From the NCBI RefSeq assembly GCF_042670205.1, contig NZ_JBHUWD010000003.1, positions 1 to 64,000 on the forward strand: a DNA stretch of 64,000 nt, in the 5' to 3' direction. The DNA comes from Luteimicrobium sp042670205. Its GTDB lineage: Bacteria; Actinomycetota; Actinomycetes; Actinomycetales; Cellulomonadaceae. The position numbers were made by a program, and so were the translations under genes. The notes under the pieces were generated by a model. That model worked only from the letters and a program-made list of their open reading frames with translations. It did no database searches and was not told where the DNA came from. Each line of letters begins with the position of its first letter. The stretch's first letter is position 1. Shown here in pieces: positions 25,089-33,780 of this stretch.

Positions 25089-26492
25089 ATGGACACCACC
25101 GGCACCGTCCCCGTCCTCGAGGCCGACCTCGCCGTCGTGGGGTTCGGCAAGGGCGGCAAGACGCTCGCGGCCGCCCTCGCGGGGCGGGGCTCGAAGGTCG
25201 TGATGATCGAGCAGTCGGACCGGATGTACGGCGGGACGTGCATCAACATCGGGTGCGTCCCGACCAAGAACCTCGTCTTCGCGGCGGAGACGCCGGACCC
25301 GCTCCACGATCCCGACGACCGCTACGCGCGCGCCGTCGACGAGACGCAGGAGCTCACGGCCCTGCTGCGGGGCAAGAACTTCGCGATGCTCGACCGGCTC
25401 GACGCGGCGACCGTCGTGACGGGGCGCGCGGTGTTCACCGGGCCGCACGAGCTGACGGTGACGGCGGGCGACGACACCCTCGTGGTGCGGGCGGAGACGA
25501 TCGTCGTCGGGACCGGCGCGGACCCGGTCCTCCCGCCGATCCCGGGGCTGCGCGAGTCGGCGCACGTCGTGACGAGCACCGAGCTCCTCGCGCTGCGGGA
25601 GCGGCCGCGGCGGCTCGTCGTGCTGGGCGGCAGCTACGTGGCCGTCGAGTTCGCGGCGATGCACGCGGCGTTCGGCGCCGACGTGACCCTCCTCGAGCGT
25701 GGGCCGCGGATCCTCAAGGCCGAGGACCCCGACGTCGTCGAGGAGGCGGCCCGGATCCTCGCGGGCACCGGCGTCCGGATCGTCACGGGGGCGTCGCTCG
25801 TCCGGGTCGAGGACGCCGACGGCGCCGACGGCCCCGTGCGCGTGGTCCATCGGAACGCCGCCGGGACCGAGGCGACGACCTACGGCGACGTCGTCCTGGC
25901 CGCGCTCGGCCGCACGCCGCACACCGCGGGGCTCGGGCTCGAGGCAGCGGGCATCGACACCGACGAGCGCGGCGCCATCCGCGTCGACGAGCACCTGCGG
26001 ACCTCGCAGCCGCACGTGTTCGCCGTCGGCGACGTCAACGGCGGGCCGCAGTTCACCTACGTGTCGCTGGACGACTACCGGGTCGTGCTCGACCAGCTGG
26101 TCGGTGACGGTCGACGGTCGACCGCCGACCGGAGGGCCGTGCCGTCCACCGTGTTCATGACGCCGCCGCTCGCGCGCGTGGGGCTGACCGAGACCGAGGC
26201 GCGGGCGGCGGGGCGCCCGCTCAAGGTGGCGGTGCGCCGGGTGGAGGACATGGCGACCGTGCCCCGGGCCCGGATCGTCCACGACCCGCGCGGGCTGATG
26301 AAGGCGGTCGTGGACGCGGAGACCGACGAGATCCTCGGCGTCACGATGCTGAGCCACGACGCGCACGAGACGATCAACACCGTCGCGCTCGCGATGCGGG
26401 CGAGCCTCACGGCGACGCAGGTCCGGGACGGGATCTACACGCACCCGTCGATGACCGAGGCTCTCAACGACCTGTTCGGGAACCTGCGCTGA
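25089..26492 (+). CDS. rclA: RclA-like pyridine nucleotide-disulphide oxidoreductase
   Basis: A 467-residue flavoprotein of the class I disulphide-reductase family. An FAD-binding Rossmann motif is near the start (VVGFGKGGKTLA), the redox pair is C51 and C56 in GGTCINIGCVPTK, a NAD(P) motif is VVLGGSYVAVEFA, the second FAD motif is VFAVGDVNGG, and the C-terminus THPSMTEALNDLF is the dimer interface. GFGKGGKTLA, MYGGTCINIGC and RGKNF match RclA, the copper-stimulated reductase for reactive-chlorine resistance, better than lipoamide dehydrogenase or mercuric reductase. No RclR-type regulator is adjacent. The ATG follows GGGAG at 7 nt; a very long open frame upstream is a shadow of minus-strand genes. 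Confidence 0.82.
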   Translation: MDTTGTVPVLEADLAVVGFGKGGKTLAAALAGRGSKVVMIEQSDRMYGGTCINIGCVPTKNLVFAAETPDPLHDPDDRYARAVDETQELTALLRGKNFAMLDRLDAATVVTGRAVFTGPHELTVTAGDDTLVVRAETIVVGTGADPVLPPIPGLRESAHVVTSTELLALRERPRRLVVLGGSYVAVEFAAMHAAFGADVTLLERGPRILKAEDPDVVEEAARILAGTGVRIVTGASLVRVEDADGADGPVRVVHRNAAGTEATTYGDVVLAALGRTPHTAGLGLEAAGIDTDERGAIRVDEHLRTSQPHVFAVGDVNGGPQFTYVSLDDYRVVLDQLVGDGRRSTADRRAVPSTVFMTPPLARVGLTETEARAAGRPLKVAVRRVEDMATVPRARIVHDPRGLMKAVVDAETDEILGVTMLSHDAHETINTVALAMRASLTATQVRDGIYTHPSMTEALNDLFGNLR

Positions 26493-26531
26493 CCGGGTCG
26501 ACCGGCCTCGGCCGGACGCCGGGCTCGCGGC

Positions 26532-27287
26532 TCAGGGCTCCCGCATCCGGGCCCTGAGGACGTCGAGCTCGCACCCCGGCGCATCCGGGTCGAAGCCGTG
26601 CTCGATCAGCCAGCGCGACGCGACCAGGCTCCGCAGCGACCACCAGGCGCGGATCACGGCCCGGTCGGCGCCCGGGCCGTAGCCGGCGAGCAGGTCGTCG
26701 AGGCGCTCCTCGTGCCCGAGCGTCAGGGTGGCGAGGTCGAACATCGCGTCGCCGGGAGCGGCCTCGGACCAGTCGATGACGCCGGTGACCTCGTCACCGT
26801 CGACGAAGACGTGCGTGATCTGCAGGTCGCCGTGGACGAACGCCGGCGCCCACGGCCGGAGAGCCGTCTCGGCGAGCTCCCGGTTGCGCCGGACCACCTC
26901 CGCGGGCAGGACGGCGTGCGCGAGCAGCCACGCGCACTCGCGGTCGAGCTCCGCCGCGAGATCGTCGAGCCGGGGCCCGGGCCAGGGTGGCAGCGGCGCG
27001 TCGTGCAGCCTCCGGATCGCGGCACCGGCCGCGGCCCAGGCCGCCGAGGACGCGGGCGACGGCGCGCCGAGGACGCCGAGCGCCTGGCCCCGCACGGCGG
27101 CGATCGCGAGCACGGGCGGCTCGTGCCACAGGACCCGCGGGGTCGGGACGGGCGCGAGGGCCATCGCCCGCACCTCGACCGCGGCGTGCGCGGGGTCGCC
27201 GTCGACCTTGAGGAAGACGTCACCGACGCGCAGCGTCGCCCGCTGGCTGTGGGAGACGACGACCTGGACCTCGTCCATGCCCGCCAT
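26532..27287 (-). CDS. Aminoglycoside-phosphotransferase-like kinase
   Basis: A 251-residue APH-fold protein. The Brenner-type catalytic segment is FVHGDLQITHVFVDGDEVTGVIDWSEA (HGD catalytic Asp, then IDW metal-binding Asp). A Lys in VFLKVDG could bind ATP. The family includes small-molecule kinases such as macrolide, homoserine and aminoglycoside kinases, so a resistance role cannot be claimed. The start is ambiguous: ATG at 27287 or ATG at 27278, neither with a good ribosome site. Confidence 0.82.
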   Translation of the reverse strand: MAGMDEVQVVVSHSQRATLRVGDVFLKVDGDPAHAAVEVRAMALAPVPTPRVLWHEPPVLAIAAVRGQALGVLGAPSPASSAAWAAAGAAIRRLHDAPLPPWPGPRLDDLAAELDRECAWLLAHAVLPAEVVRRNRELAETALRPWAPAFVHGDLQITHVFVDGDEVTGVIDWSEAAPGDAMFDLATLTLGHEERLDDLLAGYGPGADRAVIRAWWSLRSLVASRWLIEHGFDPDAPGCELDVLRARMREP

Positions 27288-27335
27288 CCTGGCGGAGACG
27301 GCGGCCGACGGCGCGGGGATTTCCGGGGCGCGAGG

Positions 27336-29639
27336 TCAGAGCACGAGCTCCGGCTCGAGCTGGAGCGCGCGCCAGACGCGCTGGCGCCGGGCTGCCCACG
27401 TCGTGAGCCCGACGGCGACGACGAGGAACCCGAGGATCACGGCGACGTCCCGCCAGACGGTCCCCATGTTCCCGCCGAACAGGAGCTGCCGGAGGCCTTC
27501 GACCGAGTAGCTCATCGGCAGGAACCGGTGGAACGTGCGCAGCGGCTCGGGGATCGTCTGCCACGGGAACGTGCCGCCCGCGGTCACGAGCTGCGTGAGC
27601 ATGAGCACGAGGCCGAGGAACTGCCCGGCCGCGCCGAGGTAGACGTTGAGCGTCTGGAGGATCGCCGCGAACGTGATAGCGACGAGCGTGAGGAACAGCC
27701 CCGTGAGGAGCACGTGCTCGACGTGCACCCCGACGGCGAGCGCCGTGACCGACAGCATCACGACGACCTGCACGACCGCGAGCAGCGCGGGCGTGAAGAG
27801 CCCGCCGAGCGCGGTCCGGAGGGCGCCCCGCCCGGCGGCGAGTGCCCGCTTCGACAGCGGCTTCACGATGAGGAACGTGACGTACGCGCCGATCCATGCG
27901 GCGAGCGAGAGGAAGAACGGGGCGAGGCCGGCGCCGTAGCTCCCGGCCTTGGAGAGCTGCTGCGACACGACCTGGACCGGGTTGGCGATGGTCGAGGCGG
28001 TGGCCTCCCGCTGGTCGTCGTCGAGGTTCGGGACCTGCCCGAGCCCTTGGCGCAGTCCGTCGGCGAGCTGCTGGCTCCCGGTCACGAGCGAGCCCGTGCC
28101 GGTGTGGAGCGTGTGGGCGCCGGACGCGAGGTCGTCGGCGCCGTCGGCCACCTTCCGGGTGCCGGTCGCGAGGGACGAGGCCCCGTCGGCGAGGGTCGAG
28201 GTGCCGGAGGCGAGCGTGGCGGCTCCGGTGTCGAGCTGCTGCGCGCCGTCGGCGAGACGAGTGGCCCCGTCCGACGCCGCCTGCGCGCCCGTGGCGAGCT
28301 TCGACGCCCCCATGCTGAGCGTGGTCGCCCCGGTCGCGAGGTCGTCGGCCCCGGACGCCGCCTTCGAGATCCCCTGCGTGAGCGCGGGCGTGCTCGACGC
28401 GAGCGTGGACGCGCCGTCGGCGACCTGCTTGGCACCCGTCGCGAGCTGGTCGACCTTCCCGACCTGCGTGTCCAGGTCGCCGACGCCGTCGCGCACCGCT
28501 TGCCCGGCGTCGTCGAGGCGCGCGAGGACGTCGTCGGCCTGGGCGCGCGTGAGGACGCCCTGGTCGACGAGGTCGTCGAGTTGCGCGGAGATCGTCGCGC
28601 GCGTGTCGTCGAGCCCCGCGACCGCCGAGTCGGCCGCGTCCTGGAGCTGGTCGGCGGCGGCTGCGAGCTGCGCGTTGCCGTCGGCGACCCGCTGCGCACC
28701 GTCGGCGAGCTTGGTCGTCTGGGCGGGCAGGTCCGCCGTCTTCGAGCGGAGCGTGTCGAGGCCGCCCGCGAGCGTCCCGGCCCCGTCGGACAGGTCCGAG
28801 GCCCCGGACGCGACCTGCTTCGCGCCCGACGCGAGCGCGGGCGTCTGCGCGGCGAGCTGCGACGCGCCGTCCGAGAGCGTCGACGCGCCCGCGGCGAGCT
28901 GCGTCGCCCCCGCGTGCGCGGACGCGGCACCGTCGGACACCTGCTGGGCGCCGTCCGCGGCGTCGCTCGCGCCGGTCGCGAGGGTGCCCGCTCCCGAGTC
29001 GAGCGACGCGGCGCCCTTCTCGAGCTTCGTCGCGCCGCTCGCGAGCTTGTCGGCGCCCGTGACGGCGTCGGCCAGGTTGGTGTGGATCGACGCGAAGCCC
29101 TGGAGGAACGTGTCGGCTGCCTGCGTCCCGACCTTCTGCGCGAGCGTGTCGCGGACCTGTCCGACGATCGTGTCCGCGATGGTCCGGGCCAGGTAGTTGT
29201 TGGCGTCGTTCGTGACGAGGACGAGGCTCGCCTGGCGCGGGTCCGACGTCGCGGGCGAGGCCAGGTCCGCCGAGAAGGTGGGCCCGAGGACCAGGGCGGC
29301 GTCGAACCGGCCCGACCGGACCCCGCGCTCGGCGTCGTCCTGGGTGGTACGGACCCAGTCGAAGCCCCCGCCCTTCGTCAGCTCGTCCGCGACCTCCTCG
29401 CCGTAGTTGTGGTGCTCGGTCTTCGAGGTGTCCGTGCCCACGGCGACGTCGGTGCCCTCGTCCTGCACGACGACGGCCGCCGGGACCTTGTCCAGGTGGC
29501 CGTACGGGTCGAAGTTCGCGAACAGGTAGAGCCCCGCGTAGAGCGAGGGGATGACCGCGAGCGCGATCATCGCGAGCCGCGGCAGCGTGCCGGACAGGTT
29601 CCGGCGGACCTCGGACCAGCCGAGTCGGAACACGGTCAT
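27336..29639 (-). CDS. YhgE/Pip-family membrane protein (ABC-2 type exporter)
   Basis: A 767-residue protein. One N-terminal transmembrane helix (about 20-40) is followed by a large extracellular part, whose middle (about 200-510) is a long run of 7-residue-like units containing LASGA, DGA and LATGA. These repeats match the X-heptad pattern of the YhgE/Pip family. About six C-terminal helices (about 545-760) form the ABC-2 membrane domain. Relatives include phage infection protein Pip and components of lipid or ESX-linked export. Its ATG overlaps the stop codon of the ATPase-like gene by 4 nt, so both are coupled. Confidence 0.87.
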   Translation of the reverse strand: MTVFRLGWSEVRRNLSGTLPRLAMIALAVIPSLYAGLYLFANFDPYGHLDKVPAAVVVQDEGTDVAVGTDTSKTEHHNYGEEVADELTKGGGFDWVRTTQDDAERGVRSGRFDAALVLGPTFSADLASPATSDPRQASLVLVTNDANNYLARTIADTIVGQVRDTLAQKVGTQAADTFLQGFASIHTNLADAVTGADKLASGATKLEKGAASLDSGAGTLATGASDAADGAQQVSDGAASAHAGATQLAAGASTLSDGASQLAAQTPALASGAKQVASGASDLSDGAGTLAGGLDTLRSKTADLPAQTTKLADGAQRVADGNAQLAAAADQLQDAADSAVAGLDDTRATISAQLDDLVDQGVLTRAQADDVLARLDDAGQAVRDGVGDLDTQVGKVDQLATGAKQVADGASTLASSTPALTQGISKAASGADDLATGATTLSMGASKLATGAQAASDGATRLADGAQQLDTGAATLASGTSTLADGASSLATGTRKVADGADDLASGAHTLHTGTGSLVTGSQQLADGLRQGLGQVPNLDDDQREATASTIANPVQVVSQQLSKAGSYGAGLAPFFLSLAAWIGAYVTFLIVKPLSKRALAAGRGALRTALGGLFTPALLAVVQVVVMLSVTALAVGVHVEHVLLTGLFLTLVAITFAAILQTLNVYLGAAGQFLGLVLMLTQLVTAGGTFPWQTIPEPLRTFHRFLPMSYSVEGLRQLLFGGNMGTVWRDVAVILGFLVVAVGLTTWAARRQRVWRALQLEPELVL

Positions 29640-30529
29640 CGGTCGGCTCCTTCGGACGGCGCGTCCTGGTGGTCGGGATCGGTGGTGGGGGCGGCGTCCC
29701 GCGCGGGTGCCTCCGGCGCGGGCGCGGGCTCCTCGGCGAGCGGCGGGAGCACCTCGGTGTCGGCGTCGGCCGCTGCGACGGGCTCCTCGGCGGGCACCGG
29801 CTCCGCCTCGGGCTCCGCAGGCGACGCAGCGACCTCCGGCTCGGCCTCCGGCCGGGCCACGGGAAACTCGCGGCGCAGCGCGACGAGCGGTGGCTCGCGC
29901 CGCGGGTCGACGGTCACGTCGGGGGGGATCTCCGCCCCGAGGAGCCGGGCGGACGCGCGCGAGCACTGCACGAGCACGCCGTACCCGGCGGCCGCGGCGT
30001 CGCACGCGACGCCCCACCAGCCGGCGGGCGCGCCGCCGTGGCGGTCGGGCAGCGTGAGGACGAGGAAGTGGACGTCGGGCCGTTCGCACGCGAGCGCCAC
30101 GAGCATCCGCGTGCGGGTGAGGGCGTCGAGCTGGTCGACGCGGAGCCGGGCGACGTCGTCGAGGCCGTGCGCCGCGATCCAGGCGGCGACGTCGCGCGGG
30201 AGGGTGCGACGCCGGGCGAGCGCGAGGTCCTCGGCGACGTGCGTGTGCACGGGGATCGACTCGACCGGCTCGGACACGCCCGGGACGTCGACGACGGCGC
30301 TGACGTCGGCGAGCGTGAGCGGCGGCCGGGCGGCGGGCGCTCCCTCGAGGGTGACCCGGCCCGACGACGGCACGAGCCTGCCCGTGGTCGCGAGCGCGAG
30401 CGCGGTGTGCCCGTGCCCGGGTTCGGCTGCGACGAGCACGGCCTCGCCGGTCCCCAACGTGAGGTCGAACGGCGCGAGCATCGGGTCGCGCCTGCCCTGC
30501 ACGGCGACCCCGTCGAGAACGATCTGCAT
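29636..30529 (-). CDS. ABC-ATPase-like partner of YhgE with degenerate Walker A
   Basis: A 297-residue protein resembling the first half of an ABC ATPase. The region LGTGEAVLVAAEPGHGHTAL aligns with Walker A, but the invariant GKS/T is GHT, so the key Lys is missing. SSGRVTLEG follows as in true cassettes. A Walker B with DEP is not visible (VLTLPDRHGG in its place). The last about 75 residues are an acidic Pro/Glu-rich tail. It is probably a non-hydrolysing regulatory or structural partner of the exporter. The ATG at 30529 has GAGGTGG upstream; the open frame continues further but has no better start. Confidence 0.75.
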   Translation of the reverse strand: MQIVLDGVAVQGRRDPMLAPFDLTLGTGEAVLVAAEPGHGHTALALATTGRLVPSSGRVTLEGAPAARPPLTLADVSAVVDVPGVSEPVESIPVHTHVAEDLALARRRTLPRDVAAWIAAHGLDDVARLRVDQLDALTRTRMLVALACERPDVHFLVLTLPDRHGGAPAGWWGVACDAAAAGYGVLVQCSRASARLLGAEIPPDVTVDPRREPPLVALRREFPVARPEAEPEVAASPAEPEAEPVPAEEPVAAADADTEVLPPLAEEPAPAPEAPARDAAPTTDPDHQDAPSEGADR

Positions 30530-30597
30530 GCGTCCACCTCGGTGAGAGAGCTGGGTGCCACTCCACCAGCGGCGTGCGCGGGGGGCCACCCGAGAAT

Positions 30598-30649
30598 GTT
30601 GACCAACGGTCAACAGCAACGGTACTCCGCTTGTTGACCCACGGTCAAC
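30598..30649. promoter_or_regulatory. Twin TetR operators in divergent promoter
   Basis: Two near-identical perfect inverted repeats occur: GTTGACC-AAC-GGTCAAC at 30598-30614 and GTTGACC-CAC-GGTCAAC at 30633-30649, 35 bp apart centre to centre. TTGACC within each is also a good -35 element in both directions. The sites lie between the TetR gene and the YhgE operon, so one repressor probably controls both. Confidence 0.8.
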
Positions 30650-30668
30650 GATGCGAGAGGCTGGTGCG

Positions 30669-31286
30669 ATGCCGGACCAGCGAGCCACGCCCCGCCGCCG
30701 CGCCGCCGACGACCGCCGCGACGAGCTCCTCCGCACCGCCCACGAGGTCGCGCGGACGTCAGGCCTCGACGCGGTCACCCCGGCCGACGTCGGCGCCGTC
30801 GCCCACGCCTCGAAGGCTCTGGTCTTCCACTACTTCGGCTCCACCGTCGAGCTCCGGCGGGCGGTCGCCGCGATCGCGATCGACGCCCTCGACGACGCGC
30901 TGACCGTCCCCGACGGGTCCACCGTGCCGGACGCCGGGGACCGGGCGCGCCGCGCCGCCGTCGTGCACACCCTGCTCGACGCCGTCCTCGCCGAGCGCCA
31001 GATCTGGACGGACATCTGGTCCGGGGCCCTGCGCGACGACGACCCGACCGCGGCCCGGCTCGACGAGGTCCGGGCCCACCTGTTCGCCCGCTTCACGCGC
31101 ACCGCCGCGAGCACGCGCCCCCTCCCCGACGACGACGCCGCCCGGGGGCGGCTCGACCTCCTTGCCGCCGGCTGGGTCGGGTTCGCCGAGGCGGTGCTCG
31201 CCCGGTGGCTCGCGACCGGACGGCGCGACCGCGAGACGGTCGAGGACGTCGTCGCCCGCTCGCTCGACGGCCTCCTGCCCACCTGA
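30669..31286 (+). CDS. TetR-family repressor of the YhgE operon
   Basis: A 205-residue regulator. The N-terminal helix-turn-helix (about 20-65, including VTPADVGAVAHASKALVFHYFGS) is followed by an all-helical ligand domain. Its gene is divergent from the YhgE-ATPase operon across twin palindromes, the classic layout for an exporter controlled by a TetR repressor that senses the exported compound. I chose the ATG at 30669 because GAGAGG is 9 nt upstream; an ATG at 30651 directly abuts the second palindrome. Confidence 0.9.
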   Translation: MPDQRATPRRRAADDRRDELLRTAHEVARTSGLDAVTPADVGAVAHASKALVFHYFGSTVELRRAVAAIAIDALDDALTVPDGSTVPDAGDRARRAAVVHTLLDAVLAERQIWTDIWSGALRDDDPTAARLDEVRAHLFARFTRTAASTRPLPDDDAARGRLDLLAAGWVGFAEAVLARWLATGRRDRETVEDVVARSLDGLLPT

Positions 31287-31346
31287 CCACGGCGCCCGAC
31301 GGGGCGTCCGGTCGACACCCCGCACCGGACGGGGTACCACTGAGGG

Positions 31347-32393
31347 GTGCGCATCGCCATCACCGGGGCCAGCGGGAACGTCGGGACGGCCGTGCTCCGC
31401 GCCCTCGTCGAAGAGCCCGTCGTCACGTCGATCGTCGGCATCGCGAGCCGGGTCCCGCGGGCCGACGGCTCGAGCACCGTGGCGTTCCCCCACGACCGCG
31501 CCGACTGGGTGCGGATCGACCTCGCCGACGACTCGGCCGCGAGCCAGGACCGGCTGCGGGCCGCGCTCAACCACGCGGACGTCGTCGTGCACCTGGCCTG
31601 GGCGCGGAGCCCCAGCCACGACGCCGACCTCCTCGACGCCGTGAACATCGACGGAACCCGGCGCGTGCTCGACGCCGCCGTCGCCGGCGGGGCGCAGCAC
31701 GTCGTCGTCGCGTCGTCGGCCGGCGTCTACGCACCGGCGCCCGACCCGCTGCCCCGCGACGAGCAGTGGGCGCGGACCGGGATCCCCGGGTCGCTGCACA
31801 GCATCCAGAAGCTGGCCGTCGAGCGCGAGCTCGACCGGTTCGAGCGCGCCCACCCGGGCATCGCCGTGACGCGGGTCCGGACGCCGCTCGTGCTCCACCC
31901 GGACGCCGCCACCGAGCTCGGTCACGCCTACCTCGGGCGCCTGCTGCCCCCGCGCCTGCTGCGACGGGACCACCCGCCCGTGCTGCCGTGGGTCAACGGG
32001 ATGAGGCTGCAGGCCGTGCACGCCGACGACCTCGCCGTCGCCTACCGGAGGATCGTGCAGGGCCGGCATCCGGGGGCGTTCAACGTCGCCGGTCCGCAGG
32101 TGCTCGACGGCGCCGGGGTGGCGGAGGCGACCGGAGCGTCGTCGGTCCGTGAGGTCTCGCGCGGTGTCGCACGCGCGGCGCTCGCCGTGGGGTGGCGCGC
32201 GCACGCGACCCCGCTCTCCCCCGACTGGCTCGACCTCGTCCTGGGGATCCCGGTGCTCGACGCGGACCGCGCCGCGACGGTGCTGCGCTGGGCGCCCCGC
32301 TACACGACGGCGGAGACTCTGCGCGCGGTGACCGCGGCCGCCGGCCGCGGACGCGGCTTCCCGAGCCCGCCGCTCGTCGGCCGCAAGCTCTGA
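31347..32393 (+). CDS. NAD-dependent epimerase/dehydratase-like SDR protein
   Basis: A 348-residue extended short-chain dehydrogenase-like protein. The Rossmann motif ITGASGNVG is at the N-terminus, and VVASSAGVYAP marks the catalytic Ser strand. The usual YxxxK is replaced by SIQK (in SLHSIQKLAVE), so the catalytic Tyr appears absent. An NAD(P)-binding role with altered chemistry, or a regulatory NmrA-like function, is possible. The start is a GTG with GAGGGG close by. Confidence 0.78.
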   Translation: MRIAITGASGNVGTAVLRALVEEPVVTSIVGIASRVPRADGSSTVAFPHDRADWVRIDLADDSAASQDRLRAALNHADVVVHLAWARSPSHDADLLDAVNIDGTRRVLDAAVAGGAQHVVVASSAGVYAPAPDPLPRDEQWARTGIPGSLHSIQKLAVERELDRFERAHPGIAVTRVRTPLVLHPDAATELGHAYLGRLLPPRLLRRDHPPVLPWVNGMRLQAVHADDLAVAYRRIVQGRHPGAFNVAGPQVLDGAGVAEATGASSVREVSRGVARAALAVGWRAHATPLSPDWLDLVLGIPVLDADRAATVLRWAPRYTTAETLRAVTAAAGRGRGFPSPPLVGRKL

Positions 32394-32428
32394 GAGGGCC
32401 GACCCAGCTCTCTGAGAACGCGGAACCA

Positions 32429-32453
32429 CGGCCGGACCCGTCCGGGTCGGCCG
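32429..32453. terminator. Hairpin between convergent genes
   Basis: A GC-rich stem (CGGCCGGACCCG against CGGGTCGGCCG with one bulge) lies in the 92-bp gap between the epimerase-like and OsmC genes, which converge. It could stop transcription in both directions. Confidence 0.5.
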
Positions 32454-32485
32454 CGGCCCGCGTCGACGGCCCGAGGGCCGGTCGT

Positions 32486-32926
32486 TCAGCTCTCGAGCCG
32501 CGCGTCCAGCGTGATCTGCGTACCTGCCAGTGCCTTCGACACCGGGCAGGACGCCTTCGCGGCGTTCGCCGCCTCGAGGAAGCCGGCCTCGTCGAGCCCG
32601 TCGACCTCACCGACGACCCGCAGCGCGATCCCAGGAATCCGGAAGCCCCCGGCCGGGTCGGGGCCGAGCGAGACCTCGGCCGTGACCTCGAGCGACTGCG
32701 GCGTGCCCCCCGCCTCGGCGATCAGCGCCGAGAGCTGCATCGCGAAGCACGCGGAGTGCGCCGCCGCGATGAGCTCTTCCGGGCTCGTCACGCCGCCGGC
32801 GTCCTCGGCGGAACGCGCCGGGAACGACACGTCGAACGTGGCCAGACGCGAGCTGCTCAGCTCGACCTGGCCGCTGCCGTCCTGCAGGCCGCCGTTCCAA
32901 GCGGTGCGTGCGGTACGTGTGGGCAT
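32486..32926 (-). CDS. OsmC/Ohr-family peroxiredoxin
   Basis: A 146-residue protein with the two family Cys residues: AAAHSACFAMQL and the later SCPVSKAL. These reduce organic hydroperoxides in the cytoplasm. The sequence (SLEVTAEVSLGPDPAGGFRIPGIALRV) is closer to the OsmC branch than to Ohr. A strong AGGAGG ribosome site precedes the ATG. Confidence 0.92.
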   Translation of the reverse strand: MPTRTARTAWNGGLQDGSGQVELSSSRLATFDVSFPARSAEDAGGVTSPEELIAAAHSACFAMQLSALIAEAGGTPQSLEVTAEVSLGPDPAGGFRIPGIALRVVGEVDGLDEAGFLEAANAAKASCPVSKALAGTQITLDARLES

Positions 32927-32992
32927 GCTGCCTCCTTCTCACGGTCGTCGCGCGCCGCGCCCCGGGCCGCGGCGCGGCCCGGGGCGAGCAGG

Positions 32993-33643
32993 TCAGCTCC
33001 GGGGGCGGTACACGATCGACGACGCCTCGTCGTTCATCGTGTCACCGATGTACGCCGTGTCCACCTGGTACGTCCGGTTGGTGTTCTTGTAGTTGGCGTC
33101 CTTGTAGAGCGTCGTGGCGCAGTTGAGGTACGTCGTGAGCGACGTGATCGTGTCGTTCATGCCGAAGTCGCTGGTGTGCGGGAAACCGTAGGTCACGCCG
33201 CCGTAGCAGCCGGAGCCGTTCGCCGCGTAGAGCAGCTTGGCGCTGCCCGACCAGTTCTTGTCCTTCCAGACGGCACCCAGCAGGTTCGACGCCGACGACG
33301 TCGTCGTGACCGACGAGGTCGTCGTCGAGCTCGCCTGGAGGGTGAGCCGCCGGACGCGGTCGGCCTGCACCTTCGCGTTGCCCTGCTCGATCGCCTGGTC
33401 GATCGCCGCGTGGTCCCCGGCGTCGACCGCCGGGTCCGTCACAGGCTGACCGGTGATCGACTCGATGGCCGCGCTGAGCGTGTCGAAGCACTCCTCGGCG
33501 CCGGTACCCGCTGCGACCGTGCACACGTCGCCCGCGTCCGCCGTCGGCGTCGAGCCGCTCGCGGCTCCCGTCGTCGCCATCGCGGCCGCCGCCGCGAACG
33601 TCACGCCGGCCACCATCGTCCGTACCGCCCGTCGTCCCGCCAT
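32993..33643 (-). CDS. Secreted beta-gamma-crystallin-like Ca2+-binding protein
   Basis: A 216-residue exported protein: Arg-rich N-terminus, Ala-rich hydrophobic core and a likely signal peptidase site near GAASGS. A helical, Thr/Ser-rich spacer follows. The C-terminal about 90 residues form two Greek-key motifs (GAVWKDKNWSGSAKLLYA and TLYKDANYKNTNRTY). Each is followed by the crystallin calcium motif N/D-N/D-x-x-S/T-S: NDTITS at 163-168 and NDEASS at 204-209. Both are intact, so calcium binding is likely. Two Cys (in GSGCYGG and LNCATT) could form a disulphide. Biological role unknown. Start chosen behind GGGAGG. Confidence 0.8.
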   Translation of the reverse strand: MAGRRAVRTMVAGVTFAAAAAMATTGAASGSTPTADAGDVCTVAAGTGAEECFDTLSAAIESITGQPVTDPAVDAGDHAAIDQAIEQGNAKVQADRVRRLTLQASSTTTSSVTTTSSASNLLGAVWKDKNWSGSAKLLYAANGSGCYGGVTYGFPHTSDFGMNDTITSLTTYLNCATTLYKDANYKNTNRTYQVDTAYIGDTMNDEASSIVYRPRS

Positions 33644-33780
33644 GGGGCGCCTCCCTGCGCTCTCGTCGGATCGTTCCGTTTCACTGCCGTTTCGATCGTT
33701 GGTGCGCGCTCACCATAGCGGGCGGGCAGAGCGCTCCCGCAAGTCGAGAGGTCAGCCTGTGGAAAGCGGCCGCCCGCGCG

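Noticed and set aside
26532..27287. Antibiotic-resistance aminoglycoside kinase
   Set aside because: The APH fold is present, but the family includes many metabolic kinases and nothing in the context points to resistance.
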